Assembly (NCBI GenBank): GCA_017745075.1
Contig: JAGIAD010000003.1
Location: forward strand, 124,001 to 188,000
Length of the DNA stretch: 64,000 nt
Direction of reading: 5' to 3'
DNA from: Sphingobacteriaceae bacterium
GTDB lineage: Bacteria; Bacteroidota; Bacteroidia; Sphingobacteriales; Sphingobacteriaceae
Shown: positions 27,901-37,700 of the stretch, piece by piece
Numbering within the stretch: position 1 is the first letter of the stretch
Layout: the number at the start of each line of letters is the position of its first letter
The notes under the pieces: generated by a model
What the model saw: the letters and a program-made list of their open reading frames with translations, nothing else
What the model was told of the DNA's origin: nothing
Databases searched by the model: none
Made by a program: the position numbers and the translations under genes

Positions 27901-28134
27901 AGAATTCCAGTAGAAATTAAGGACAAGATATTTGAACCTTTTTTTAGGAGCAAAGAAACAGAAATAAAGGCAGGAACCGGAATAGGTTTATCGATTTCGA
28001 AATCGCTTGCGCAACTGCATAGCGGGGAGCTTTATTTAGATTTTAATGATGGTGATTTTAATATATTTGTATTAGAACTGCCTGTCCATCAACTTATAGA
28101 ATTTAACCTGAACGGAAAATGGAAGAAATTGTAG
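24964..28134 (+). CDS. Propeller-type sensor histidine kinase of the polysaccharide locus
   Basis: The 1056-residue protein starts at a TTG giving a good signal peptide (MKKLFILLCLLFSVHQLWAQ). The periplasmic part has two Reg_prop propellers (about 30-640; repeats such as GFMWFGTKDGLNRFDG and NLWILSS) and a Y_Y_Y domain (about 690-765). One membrane helix (about 778-797) leads to HisKA with His832 in FTNVAHEIRTPLT and an ATPase domain (N box SNLVDNAIKYG, IFEPFFRS, GTGIGLSISKS). It should bind an oligosaccharide in the periplasm and phosphorylate the response regulator encoded by the overlapping next gene. In most Bacteroidota these parts are one polypeptide (hybrid two-component system); here the receiver and AraC domains are separate. 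Confidence 0.92.
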   Translation: MKKLFILLCLLFSVHQLWAQPYYFRHYQVENGLSNNTAFCSVQDGNGFMWFGTKDGLNRFDGYSFKTYRHDPDQAGSLGNDLIYALHHDREQTLWVGTNSGVYQYNPAKESFAIIKETNGMRIIDLASDQRGNLWILSSFKIYLYQKRTKKMQAFTHNTPFDASLVTVLKDGSVWISTGKETLEKYNPKTNHFEQFNINGKNAKTEYGWVSRIAETENGNLLVGTTNQGVKLFNPVTLASKNIIRLNDDQTPIFVRDIKKTGPHEFWIATESGIYIYNDENGAIIHLKKQYNNDYSLSDNAVYTICLDREGGVWTGTYFGGVNYYSSHTSLFTKYFPQKGTNSISGSDVREITRDGNGNFWIGTEDAGLNKLDVKTGVFKHFLPDGKPGSIAYSNIHGLLVDGDKLWVGTFEHGLDVLDLKTEKVIKHYQAGVGNALRTNFIVTFCKTRSGEILVGTINGIYRYNRKKDDFDPVAGLPFIFYDSVMEDSKGNIWAGSFNDGLFQFNLSKPGYVNYRNIPTDAKSLSHNTVNSIFEDSKQHIWVTTDGGGLCSFDQETHQFKRYGIKNGFPSNYLFRIEEDAANKFWISSTRGLIHFDPATGLSKTYTKANGLLTDQFNYSSAYQDENGRTYFGSVKGLVSFNPANLKATRYEAPLFLTGFQINSLEMGLNGADSVANKSIVYTDTIELIYNQSSFSIDFAALSYLSPEMTEYAYKMTGLYKNWEYLKTNRKVYFTKLAPGNYTFEVKALVEGSSNWSTKNVKLLIKIHPPFYLSPLAYLLYLIAAGGIVFFLVRRYHRKIALKNSRRMEVFEHEKQKEIYQAKIEFFTNVAHEIRTPLTLIIGPMEKLIKQADAVPAIEKNLRIMGRNTDRLLKLTNQLLDFRKTETSEFSLNFVKADISEILKDVFLQFQPAAEQQDIAYNLHLPEQKLHAYIDVEAFYKMISNLVDNAIKYGKANVQIRLSLPEGDKFAVIVKNDGNRIPVEIKDKIFEPFFRSKETEIKAGTGIGLSISKSLAQLHSGELYLDFNDGDFNIFVLELPVHQLIEFNLNGKWKKL

Positions 28135-28943
28135 TTAAATATACCATAAAAGATACTGAAGATATGGAAAGATCTGTAGTGTTATTGGTTGATGACAACG
28201 AAGATATCCTTGATTTCATTTCAGATGATCTGGAAGAAAAATACCATGTTATACAGGCCAGAAATGGCATAGAAGCCTTAGAAATATTACGACGCGAAAT
28301 TGTTCAACTCATTATCAGCGATGTAATGATGCCCGAAATGGACGGTTTCGAATTTTGCGCAAAAGTTAAATCGACCCTGGAGTTTAGCCACATCCCCGTG
28401 ATCCTGCTTACCGCAAAAAATTCGCTGCAATCTAAAATTGAGGGTTTAGAACTGGGTGCCGATGCCTATGTAGAAAAACCCTTTTCGCCAGAATTTCTGC
28501 AGGTACAGATTTCCAGCCTGATTAAAAACAGGAACAAGATTAAGGAATATTTCTCCAGTTCTCCCCTTCTTCATCTTAAAAGCATTGCTTATTCTAAGGC
28601 AGATGAGTTGTTTCTGGAGAAATTACAGGATATCATTAATAAAAACATCAGCGATCAGGACCTGGATGTAGAACACCTGGCAGAAAAGATGAACATGAGC
28701 CGGCCAACCCTATACCGCAAAATCAAATCTATCTCTAACCTGAGCCCGAATGAACTGATTAATTTAACCAGACTCAAAAAAGCTGCAGAACTTTTAAATG
28801 AAGGGGTATTAAAAATCTATGAAATCTCAGAAATGGTTGGTTATAGTTCTCAATCGCACTTTGGAAGAAACTTTGCCAAACAGTTCGGCATGTCGCCAAC
28901 CGACTATGTAAACAGTAAAATTACAGATAAAAAAAAGTCTTAA
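28119..28943 (+). CDS. Response regulator with AraC-type DNA-binding domain
   Basis: The 274-residue protein consists of a receiver domain (about 18-135; acidic pocket DDNED, phospho-acceptor Asp68 in IISDVMMPEMDG, Lys in VEKPFSP) and a C-terminal AraC helix-turn-helix pair (about 165-265; VEHLAEKMNMSRPTLYRKIK and IYEISEMVGYSSQSHFGRNF). Its ATG lies inside the end of the kinase gene, a 16-base overlap in another frame, so the two are translationally coupled. It is the transcription output of the locus and is expected to activate susC and the glycosidase genes, probably by the 21-bp direct repeats. The first 15 residues before the receiver are charged; a later Met (residue 16) is an alternative start. 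Confidence 0.92.
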   Translation: MEEIVVKYTIKDTEDMERSVVLLVDDNEDILDFISDDLEEKYHVIQARNGIEALEILRREIVQLIISDVMMPEMDGFEFCAKVKSTLEFSHIPVILLTAKNSLQSKIEGLELGADAYVEKPFSPEFLQVQISSLIKNRNKIKEYFSSSPLLHLKSIAYSKADELFLEKLQDIINKNISDQDLDVEHLAEKMNMSRPTLYRKIKSISNLSPNELINLTRLKKAAELLNEGVLKIYEISEMVGYSSQSHFGRNFAKQFGMSPTDYVNSKITDKKKS

Positions 28944-29011
28944 AATCAAATAGTTAGCTATTGTTATTTTCTTTATTTTTTCGTAAATTGTTATAACTAA
29001 ATATAGAGGTT

Positions 29012-29458
29012 ATGAACATGCTTAAGAAAATCCAGTACTGGGGCGATCACCATCACCCAAAATGGTTAGACTATTTTAGAATCTTATTAGGCCTTATTTT
29101 AATTTGGAAGGGTATTGATTTTTACATCAATATGCAGGCTTTTAACAACCTCATGCGGGGTGCATTTTTAGGAACTGCTATTAGCATCAGTTTACTGGCA
29201 CACTTAATCATTTTAATGCACATTATTGGTGGTATGGCCATTGCTTTGGGTACATATACCCGTTTGTTCTGCCTTCTTAATTTACCAATACTGATTGGGG
29301 CGGTATTCTTTGTGAATATTTCAGGAGATATTTTTAAACCTTATTCAGAGTTTTGGTTCTCGGTTTCTGTATTGATCGGGCTCGTTTGTTTTGCAATAGA
29401 GGGAAATGGAATTTTATCGGTAGACCGTGAAAAAAATTACCCGAAGCAGGCACTTTAA
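29012..29458 (+). CDS. DoxX-family membrane protein
   Basis: The 148-residue protein has four membrane helices. The first helix region WLDYFRILLGLILIWKGIDFYI and the HLIILMHIIGGMAIALGTYTR stretch are typical of the DoxX/DoxD-like family. These are small inner-membrane proteins linked in some bacteria to redox or thiol homeostasis; the biochemical role here is unknown. It follows the response regulator by 68 bases on the same strand but has no functional link to the polysaccharide locus. The tRNA-Ser gene begins 160 bases downstream. Confidence 0.75.
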   Translation: MNMLKKIQYWGDHHHPKWLDYFRILLGLILIWKGIDFYINMQAFNNLMRGAFLGTAISISLLAHLIILMHIIGGMAIALGTYTRLFCLLNLPILIGAVFFVNISGDIFKPYSEFWFSVSVLIGLVCFAIEGNGILSVDREKNYPKQAL

Positions 29459-29583
29459 TTTAAATTTAAAGCCGAAAAGCAGCCTTTATTAGCGCTTTAA
29501 TTACTTTTTTAACATTTTTATGCGTGCTAACTAGATGATTAGCAAGACTTAAAATATTTATGCAAATATTTGATTCGAAATCA

Positions 29584-29614
29584 TTTGCAGATTTGCGCCA
29601 AGTTCGTACTTTTG
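29584..29614 (+). promoter_or_regulatory. Promoter of tRNA-Ser
   Basis: TTTG (29584-29587), 19 bases, then TACTTTTG (29607-29614) fits the Bacteroidota -33/-7 consensus exactly. The -7 element ends only 4 bases before the mature tRNA 5' end, so the transcript has almost no leader. Confidence 0.75.
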
Positions 29615-29618
29615 CAGC

Positions 29619-29703
29619 GGAGAGCTGGCAGAGTGGTCGAATGCGGCAGTCTTGAAAACTGTTGACTGTAACAGGTCCGGGGGTTCGAATCCCTCGCTCT
29701 CCG
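29619..29703 (+). tRNA. tRNA-Ser (anticodon TGA)
   Basis: An 85-base cloverleaf with acceptor arm GGAGAGC / GCTCTCC and discriminator G, a D arm with GCAGAGTGGTCGAATGC, anticodon loop CTTGAAA (anticodon TGA), a long class II variable arm (GTTGACTGTAACAGG) and the T loop GGTTCGAATCC. The long variable arm and anticodon identify serine. The 3' CCA is not encoded (CGCA follows). Its 3' part is repeated at 39095, 39270 and 42286, which marks it as an integration site for mobile elements. Confidence 0.97.
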
Positions 29704-29705
29704 CA
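29682..29705 (+). other. Attachment site (left) in tRNA-Ser 3' end
   Basis: The 24 bases from the T arm to two bases after the discriminator are identical to 42286-42309. Phage-like and genomic-island integrases commonly use the 3' half of tRNA genes, and insertion restores the tRNA, as here. Confidence 0.8.
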
Positions 29706-29715
29706 TGAAAGTATT

Positions 29716-29750
29716 AAAACGCGTGTTTTTAGAACACGCGTTTTTGTTTT
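29716..29750 (+). terminator. Terminator of tRNA-Ser
   Basis: A 12-bp perfect stem (29716-29727 with 29733-29744, core ACGCGTGTT) and 5-base loop are followed by a T-run. It belongs to the inserted side of the junction, since the sequence after the right site at 42309 is different. Confidence 0.85.
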
Positions 29751-30087
29751 TATATAGCGCATTTTCAAAACGACAAAAAGAACAACCTTTGATGGGTATT
29801 AACGTTTTATACTAAAAATCATATTGTTTTTCTAAAAATAGACCATAAAACCCCGAGAGCTTTAGGGGATTCGAACACCTTCAATTTACATCCTCAGCAG
29901 CCAAAAGTGCAAATTTCATTATAAAATCAAGTATTTACTGCACCCTGACAAATCATTACCAATGCTATAATTCATGCTTCAGGATCTTATCAACCATATC
30001 ATTAGCCATTTGTTCTTGAAGGTTATTGGGCTCAGCGCAACTACCCTAATCAAAAAGCTAGACTAAAATGAATTCTTTACAGAAGCT
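29751..30087. other. Gene-free left end of the tRNA-Ser island
   Basis: AT-rich sequence without a supported gene, repeat or hairpin beyond the tRNA terminator. Short readable stretches on the minus strand near 29970-30040 are too brief to name. Confidence 0.5.
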
Positions 30088-30754
30088 CTATTTTTTCCAA
30101 ACTTTTCTCACCCTGTGAAAATTCACCCGTATCCCAAATCTTAAAGTGTTACGTAAAGGATTATAACCAGATCCGGCTATATATGAAAAATCCAGAGCTA
30201 AACGGCTATAATGTACCATGAAGCCCAGAGTAATATGAATCGCCTGCATTTGTGCATTTTGATAAAGATAGCTTACCAAGTAGATAAAGAATTTCCTTAA
30301 AACTCAGTTCAACTCCTTCGCCCCTATCTACTGCAACTCCTCTCAAAATTACCCAAGAGTATCGCTGAAGGAACCAGATATGCCAGCGGGCACTGAACGG
30401 TCAGGATCTTTTCCTTTATTATATCCCGCCGAATAATAGATCGGTTGAGTCGGTACCATCAGTTTATTTAACTCAAGAGCAAAAGTGACTTTTATTGGTC
30501 CTCACCAAACCTCAAAGAAAGTACAGTTTTTAGTTTGCAGGAAGGATATAAGACTTAGCGTACTACCATAAATCATATGATACACCAAAATCTCCTTCTG
30601 GGAGAAAAGCTAAAGCCGATATGTTAATGGCTGTCGCATCAGAATCAAGAGCTACATCTGCATTACCAGTAGTTCCAGGCCTCCGTTGGGATGTAATCAA
30701 CAGTAAGGTACCGCAATGAGGATATTGTTCCTTATCCCCGCATCTGCTATACAC
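30088..30754 (-). pseudogene. porV: Decayed porV (lptO) relic, T9SS outer-membrane shuttle protein
   Basis: Three collinear pieces in different frames read as PorV. From 30754 down: RPGTTGNADVALDSDATAI and LPEGDFGVSYDLW, matching the PorV start (R-AGamGdaGVAtspDan and GVSLSYtPWL). Then about 30500-30350: LELNKLMVPTQPIYY, GKDPDRSVPAGISGSFSD and EELQ, matching the typical VPTPP, GKDPN-SVPSGI-GSFSD and EEL of PorV. Then to 30088: ITLGFMVHYSRLALDFSYI and NPLRNTLRFGIRVNF, matching GLDFSYLIP-NPLENTLRF. Stops and lost segments interrupt it, and the middle of the barrel is gone, leaving about 220 of the usual 370-400 codons. PorV shuttles T9SS cargo to the surface. It lies downstream of the immunity-like gene, and neighbours in the island use T9SS. 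Confidence 0.7.
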
Positions 30755-30857
30755 TTTTATCGATTGAGCTAATTAGCGTAGCTGAAAAAGCACTAAAACA
30801 CCCAATAGGAAACCTCTTATTAAACACACAGATACATACTTTTGCATAAAGTACCTT

Positions 30858-31274
30858 CTATATGTATAAATCCATATCAAAATGAACATTTAACTTTCCA
30901 AAATAAGTATTATAGTCATCCCCTAAATGAATCCATGGGGTACTCATCTCAATACCTGCTTCCAAAAAAATAGCACAGGAAAATTCACAAAAGTATTTTT
31001 TACAAATGTTATTAAAAACCTCTGTCTTGTTTTTTGCCAATTCAATAAAACTATTCATCTGCATTTCAAAATCATCATCAACTTTAAAATTTGGAGAACA
31101 AATCAGCCATCTATTTAAGGTAGCCAGTTTTCTCTGGGATAATTTTGGATTGATTGGCAAACCTTTAAAATATTCTTTAACGGGTGTGATTCCAAATAAA
31201 TTAGTCAGTTCTGCGTGAGTTATATCTTCAAATCCACTCACACAAAAACGTAATTCAACTTTATGTTTTTTCAT
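30858..31274 (-). CDS. DUF4279-like protein, candidate immunity protein
   Basis: The 138-residue cytoplasmic protein has no signal or membrane segment. Its layout fits DUF4279: a first strand VELRFCVSG, then the LTNLFGITPVKEYFKG turn (helix and G-I-x-P), NRWLICSP, a helical middle and a C-terminal FGKLNVHFDMDLYI. DUF4279 proteins often stand next to polymorphic toxins. It is on the same strand as, and downstream of, the RHS toxin gene (435-base gap), the usual place for an immunity gene. Specific binding to the toxin tip is inference. Four cysteines in a short protein are unusual for this group. Confidence 0.6.
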   Translation of the reverse strand: MKKHKVELRFCVSGFEDITHAELTNLFGITPVKEYFKGLPINPKLSQRKLATLNRWLICSPNFKVDDDFEMQMNSFIELAKNKTEVFNNICKKYFCEFSCAIFLEAGIEMSTPWIHLGDDYNTYFGKLNVHFDMDLYI

Positions 31275-31709
31275 ATACTTTTAATAATACATTACAGATT
31301 ACTTTTCCTAAAACGACCGATATTCAATAAATGATCTACGCAATATTCTATAAGTATGGTTTCATTTTTCTCCGTTTAGGATATAACAAACCTTTAAAAA
31401 CCTCTTTTAAAAAACATCCCAATATCCCCACTCACTAGATACTTTTTTTTCTAAAACTATTAGTTCACATTAAAGTGTGAAGACGAGTTAATTTCATGAT
31501 TTTTTTTCCAGACGCTTAAACGGCTAACATTGTAATAGTAAAGCCTTTTATCAATACACAAACACTTTAGACTCCATATCTACCGTCCTAGTTCATTCTA
31601 ACTCTTTTCTTAGTGAGTAAAGTATATCAAAAAGCTTGTAAAATACTACAATGTTAGCTCTATTTTTTGTTATAGTTTTTAAAATCTAGATCCGATATTT
31701 TTCATTTCC
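31275..31709. other. Toxin/immunity gap with a 12-bp inverted repeat
   Basis: GCTAACATTGTA at 31523-31534 is repeated inverted (TACAATGTTAGC) at 31647-31658, 112 bases apart, with two more matching bases inside. The region is very AT-rich and has no supported gene. It may carry the promoter of the immunity gene. Confidence 0.4.
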
Positions 31710-34700
31710 TTAAAAAATTGGCAAAAGCTCTGGAAAAAATATCCGTGGTGCTACAATCCTAGGAGCTACTATTGGCATTGTTGGCATTACTGGGACCGTA
31801 ACAACAGGAGCAGGCGAGATTACCGGAAGTGTTAGACCACTCCTGTACTTTATATGCCACCAACCATTATTATAAACTTTCATCTGATCTAAATTTTTCA
31901 AATTGATATAAGTGGGTTCAGGTGGCCCATTCCCGCCTTTTCGTACCTCATATACCCATCCATCTTTATCTTTATAGAGATCTATTTTTCCACCACCTTG
32001 TTTGTCGGAGTGATCCCACCCACTATCCTTCAATTTTTGTATCTCTCCTTTGGATAATAACTTTAATTGTCTCTCATTGGGGTCTGGCTGAAACAGGTTA
32101 TGCGCCAAATGGTTCAATCCGGCAATTATTGCTCCGGTACTTGCCCCCCTCCAGAAATCGCCCCCCGTTAGCTCAGCTGTTACTCCCCCTGAAACTGCAG
32201 AAAATGCAAGCATTCCGATAGGACTATCTGCAAAATCTCCACCCCAAGCACCCCAGGCACTACCTGCAACTGAGCTTATTGCGCCTGTGGCAAAACCTGT
32301 CAAGAATTTACCACCTGAAAGCTCAGAAATACCACCTTGAGCTAGTCCGTGTGCCGCACCTCTTAACATTTCATGCCCAAATTTGCCAATCCCCCCGAAC
32401 TGCTCGCCAATGCCCATCGTGACCGCCCCTGAGAGCGCGCCAAAACCTACCGATTTACCGAACTGTCCCCAATCCCAATTTTTAAATCCTCCATTGCTCA
32501 GTCCCACGCTTGCAGTGTAGCTCACAGCTCCTACTCCTGCACCAATGATTGCACCGGTTATAATGGTCGCTACAAGTTTGCCTACAAGAGGAATAAGAAA
32601 TGCGAAGATAAATTCTCCACTAGGATCTGTAAACATTAAGGGATTATTCATCGCATAAGCATACCGGTTAAAATTCTGGGTATTTGAAGGGTCCTGTATA
32701 TTATTGTCTGGACTTAAGAACCGATGAAGTTTGGGATCATAAAGTCTTCCATTCATATGTATCAGTCCTACCCCAAGCAGGTGCTCATGACCTGTAAAAC
32801 CCCTATCCAATATTTGGAATGCAGCGAGCGCATTTCCATAACCATCTTCAATCTTCAAAATATTACCCCAAGCATCAAATTGTCTCTTCTCCACAACACC
32901 GCCTTGCTCATTTGTAATCATGACTATACTGCCGAGATAATCACGGTGCAAAAAGTATAAATTTTGAGTATGCTGGCTACTTTGAAACTCCTCCTTCCAA
33001 ATGGCCGGAGCTGAATAAGGATCTCCGTCAAGATAAAAGATAAAGCTGGTTTTCCCAGTCTGCATATCGCTAGTAATCTCCATGCCACCGTCCTCACTGT
33101 AATGCCTTCTGAAACGCCTGTTCAGCGGATCAGCTTGTTCGTCACCATAATACATATGAGACCTGGACATACCGGCATTATACTGAAACGAGATTCTCTC
33201 CTTACCTTGCTCAATTATTTCGATAGGAGATTTAAACGCATTATAGCTAATTTGCTGAAGGGCATGCTCTTGCTGATAGTATCCATTTGCAGTCGCATTA
33301 TTACTAAGATCGAGCTCCGTCTGTTTATAGCTTCCTCCATCGTAAGTATAATCACCCAACTCGCTATTGTTCAAAATCCTCCCGCGGTTATCATAAGTCT
33401 GACTCTTATTACCTTGGTTATCGTTAAAATTAGTTAACCTATCCTGGTTGTCATAACTAAAACTTTCAGCCCAATTAAAAGCACTATTACTCCTGTTTGT
33501 TAATAAGCCACGTTGCGAATCAAAAGTATACTCCAGATTCATAAGCGTTACTGGATTCCCCGAAGTATTCTCTACAACAGTCTGTTGAGGCAAACCATAA
33601 GTATTATACTGATAGGTATTCTTCAATGCTAATCCCTGCGTGCTAATACTGAGTTTACCTTTACTGTCCAGATTATTTAATTTCCAAATAACCTGACCTG
33701 TTCCCTGAAGAACAGTCTGAAGAAGCTCTCCGTTTTGATACTGTTTTTCAATCACTTTCTGAACGATGATATTACTCTGCTTATCCTTAGCCTCATAGCC
33801 CTCGGTTATTACCCTTCCGAAACTATCGTAAGTATAAGATCTAACAAAACGTGCATGCAGATTATCCTCCACCGTGCTACTCAATCGTTTATAACTATCA
33901 TAAGAGTAGCTATAGTTGGCGTTATTTCCATCCGAATTGGTCAGCACAAGGTTAGAAATCAGCCTGGTCGCAGGATCGTAAGTATAGTTATACTTCATAT
34001 TAGTTCCATCCCCAACGATTTTCTTTTCATCAAGGTTTCCCGCCGCATCATATTTGTATTCCGTATAGCCTTTCGGTGAGATCTCTTTTGTCAGCTGTCC
34101 CCAGTTATCGTATTCATACTGATAAATCCCTGCACTCGGGTCGGTCAGTTTTGTTTTTCTACCCCAACCGTCTTGCTCAATACTCTGAACAAATCCCCCA
34201 TAATTCACTGTTTTAACATTGCCATTTGCAAAATGGGTGTAATTGATCGTTCCCCCAGGATCAGCAAGGCTCGCAATTTTCCCAAAAGCATCATTCGTTG
34301 TGGTAATCGTCTTCACCCCATCATTAGCAGTAATACTTAAACCGCTATAGCTTAAATTGACAACTTTACCGGTATAGCTAACAGTCTGCTTGCTCCTACC
34401 GTACTCATCATAACTTGTGGTATTCCATTGTGAATAATTTCCTGCCTGGGAGGGTTCACTTACCGCACTCTCCCGTCCATAAACATCATACTGAGTGGCA
34501 GTACCAATATATTGTCCTAAAATATTCTTCTTTCTAACTTCGATTACCTGTCCCAAAGCGTTAGTAACCGAGATAGAAGAGTGGCCCTCATCATCAGTAT
34601 CGGTAATGAGAATATTAAAGCCATCTCGCTGGTAGCTCGTTTGTGAATTGGTATTAAGGTAATCAGTAGTAGTTACCAACCTGCCCCAGGTATCGTAAAC

Positions 34701-37700
34701 ATAGCTCTCCACCTGACCGGTCGGACTTGTTGAGCTTAACTTATTTCCCATAACTGGATCGTAGACAGAACCAGATGAAATACCATTAACATCGGTAGAA
34801 GATATCACAAATCTCCCTGAAGCATCATAGGTCATAGACATTGTTCTTTGTCCACCACCTGGTGCGGTAACAGTTTTTTGTTTTAGGTTACCGAAGCTAT
34901 CGTACTGAATATCTTCAGTTAACCAACCTGTTCCCTGTCCCTTCTTTTTGGCCTGCGTAGGAAGAAAACCTGAATAAGTATATTCCTCTTCCTTACTGGT
35001 GATATCTGAGCCATTGTTAAGGGTTGTGGATACCTTCAGAGGTCTGCCTATATAATAGCCTGAAGGATTATTCTCATAAGTTACCTCAACAATCTGACTA
35101 CCAACCCCATTTATATTATTGGTTGTCTTAGTTCTATTAAAATAACCATCATATTGGGTAACCTGGGTCTGGAAAGTATTCTTTAGCATATCCTTCTCAC
35201 AGCTAGCAACAGCTACGTTAATAAACACCTTGTTGGCAAGCAGCTGGGTACTAAAAGCCTGGTCGGCCCTGCTTATATAATCAGTCAATGAAGCCCCATC
35301 AGTCACCCCAGCATTAGTTGGTGGAGAAGTAAACACCATATTCTTTATCGAGGGATTAATATAAGTGCTCTTAGATACAAACTGCCTGACCAATGCACCT
35401 CGCAGTTGCGGATCAAAAACCTGGGTAGTAAAATTACGGTTATTGTCACCATTTCCTGTAGACCAATTACTCCGGATAACCTCACCAAAGCCAAGAAAAC
35501 CGAGCCCACCGGCATGGCTCACGGCCTTTCCATAGCCAAATACTTGGTTAAGCTGTTCGGAACCATAGTAACGGGTGACCTTACTGACCACATTCAAACC
35601 CGGAATAGTCTGCAAGTCGACATAAGGATAACTCTGATCATAACCTGCAGCATAAACCTGAATATCATTAGTGTAGACCTGCTCGCTATCAATAGATTTA
35701 TATTCTATAGCATGGGTTACACCATCCTGATTGATATTGGTAAGTTGAGACTCGATCTTAAAATCCCTATTGAAGCGATAAATAGAAATGCTATTATTGC
35801 TCATAAAGCCAAACTCCAACCTAACATTAGGTTTAGATGGATTTAAAAAGATCGGGATAGGATAATGCTTTAAAGGGCCATAATTACTTGTTGAAGCTCC
35901 ATAAAAGAAATTCGGCTGTCCATTTGAAGATGGAGCGCCACTATAATAGACAGTCATATAAGTACTGCCATAGTCGCTGTTGTTGGTGGTAACGGTCCTC
36001 GAAGAGAGAATATCTGTTTTACCATCCCCATCGACATCGTTGGCAACCAGATAATAAAGATCAAGCGTACCAGGAGGATTTCCGTTCCAGGTACCGGCAG
36101 TATTACTAAATGGTTGGTACTGTTCCCTTTTTTCAAAGGATTTCCCTGTCGACATAAAGGTAGCGAAAAGAGAATTGTTCCCTGTAGAAAACATCACATC
36201 AAGTTTCCCATCACCATTGTAGTCTCCTAGAAGTATTTGCTGAGAAAGGCTAATCCTGCTATCAGGAATGCTCCAAAGCAGCTGAAGACCACCTGTACTA
36301 TTCATACTGTAGACATTCATTACCCCATTTTTTACATGAAGAATATCTGTTTTACCATCACCATTAAAATCTCCAGTTAACAGCTTCTCTCCTGTAATAT
36401 AAGTCTGAGCAAGTCCACCTAAGTTAGTAACATAATTAACGGTAAGCCCCCTATCCATGTTTACAAAATAAGCGTTAGATCCCCTATCCTCATATTGCGG
36501 CATTCCATAATAATAGCTTGCCCGGTCATCCCATGGATCCTGATAATATTCAAGCGACTCATGGGTCACCACAAATCCATCATTGACCGCAATAATATCT
36601 GTCAAACCATCACCATTGAAATCACCTGAAACAAATTTCATCGTCAAAGGCATCCCATCATGAGTCTGATAATCATAATCTGAAAAATATGCCGGCCCTG
36701 CAGGCACATTATCCCAGGTTTTGTTATACTGATAATAAACCGGCTGAACCGTTCCTGAAGAGTAAACATCGAACTTAAACGCATTTGAACCATTCTGTTT
36801 AACCAAAAGCATTCCCTGCCCTGGAAGTACCTTATTGTTCCAACTTAGCGAAGAGGTCGGAAATATATCTAAAAAAGCTCCAGTATTTACCTGATAACCG
36901 ATCTGATAATAAGGCGAATTGGGCTCCATATCATAAAAGGCCCAGAACTTATCCTTATAACCGTTTGGATACAATAAAAAATCCATAGTACCATTCCCGG
37001 TAAAATCAGCCGTCAGGATCTCCGAGTTATTACTCGCTATTCCCGAAAGACTAAGATTACTTATCGTATTGGTAACTACAACATCATTTGTCGCCCCATA
37101 GCTAAAATAAATTGGACTAAAAGAAGACTGCTCACTTCCATTGAATTCCTGTATGCTAGTAAGCTTCTGATAATTTAAGGTTCCTACCACGCCATAAGAA
37201 AGCTTATAATGCCTGGTATAGCTACCACTTCCTATTACCGATATTTTATCTAAAATCCTATCCTGATAGGCCGAAATTCCACCAGTGTAACCCTGCTCGG
37301 CCCTATAGGCATAACCGTAGCTAAAGACAACCTGATTAATACCAGCCGCAGCTCCAATCCCACCATATTCGATTTGGGAGATAAGCATAACATTGTTTGT
37401 GTTAAGATACTGATAGCTAATACGTGCTCCAACCGGATTTTCCGTGTAAGTCAGCGCATACTCATCCGGAGTCCTGGAAGATGAACTACTCCCATAAAAC
37501 GCTTTAGAGCCATCAGGATATAAAACCTCAAAATATTCAGGCCCGCTATTATTGCCAAAAGGCGAGCTTCCATGAGAAATAATTCTGAGATTGGAATAAT
37601 TTTCAGTCTGATATTCACTCCCATCAGCTCCATAAATGCCACTTTTAGGAAGCAAACGTTGACCATCAAGGGCAAACCTATCAGTTTCGTTAAAATTTAC

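Noticed and set aside
29466..29768. Minus-strand 100-codon frame reading [16 protein letters not shown]
   Set aside because: It is the antisense translation of the tRNA-Ser gene, a well-known false protein in databases.
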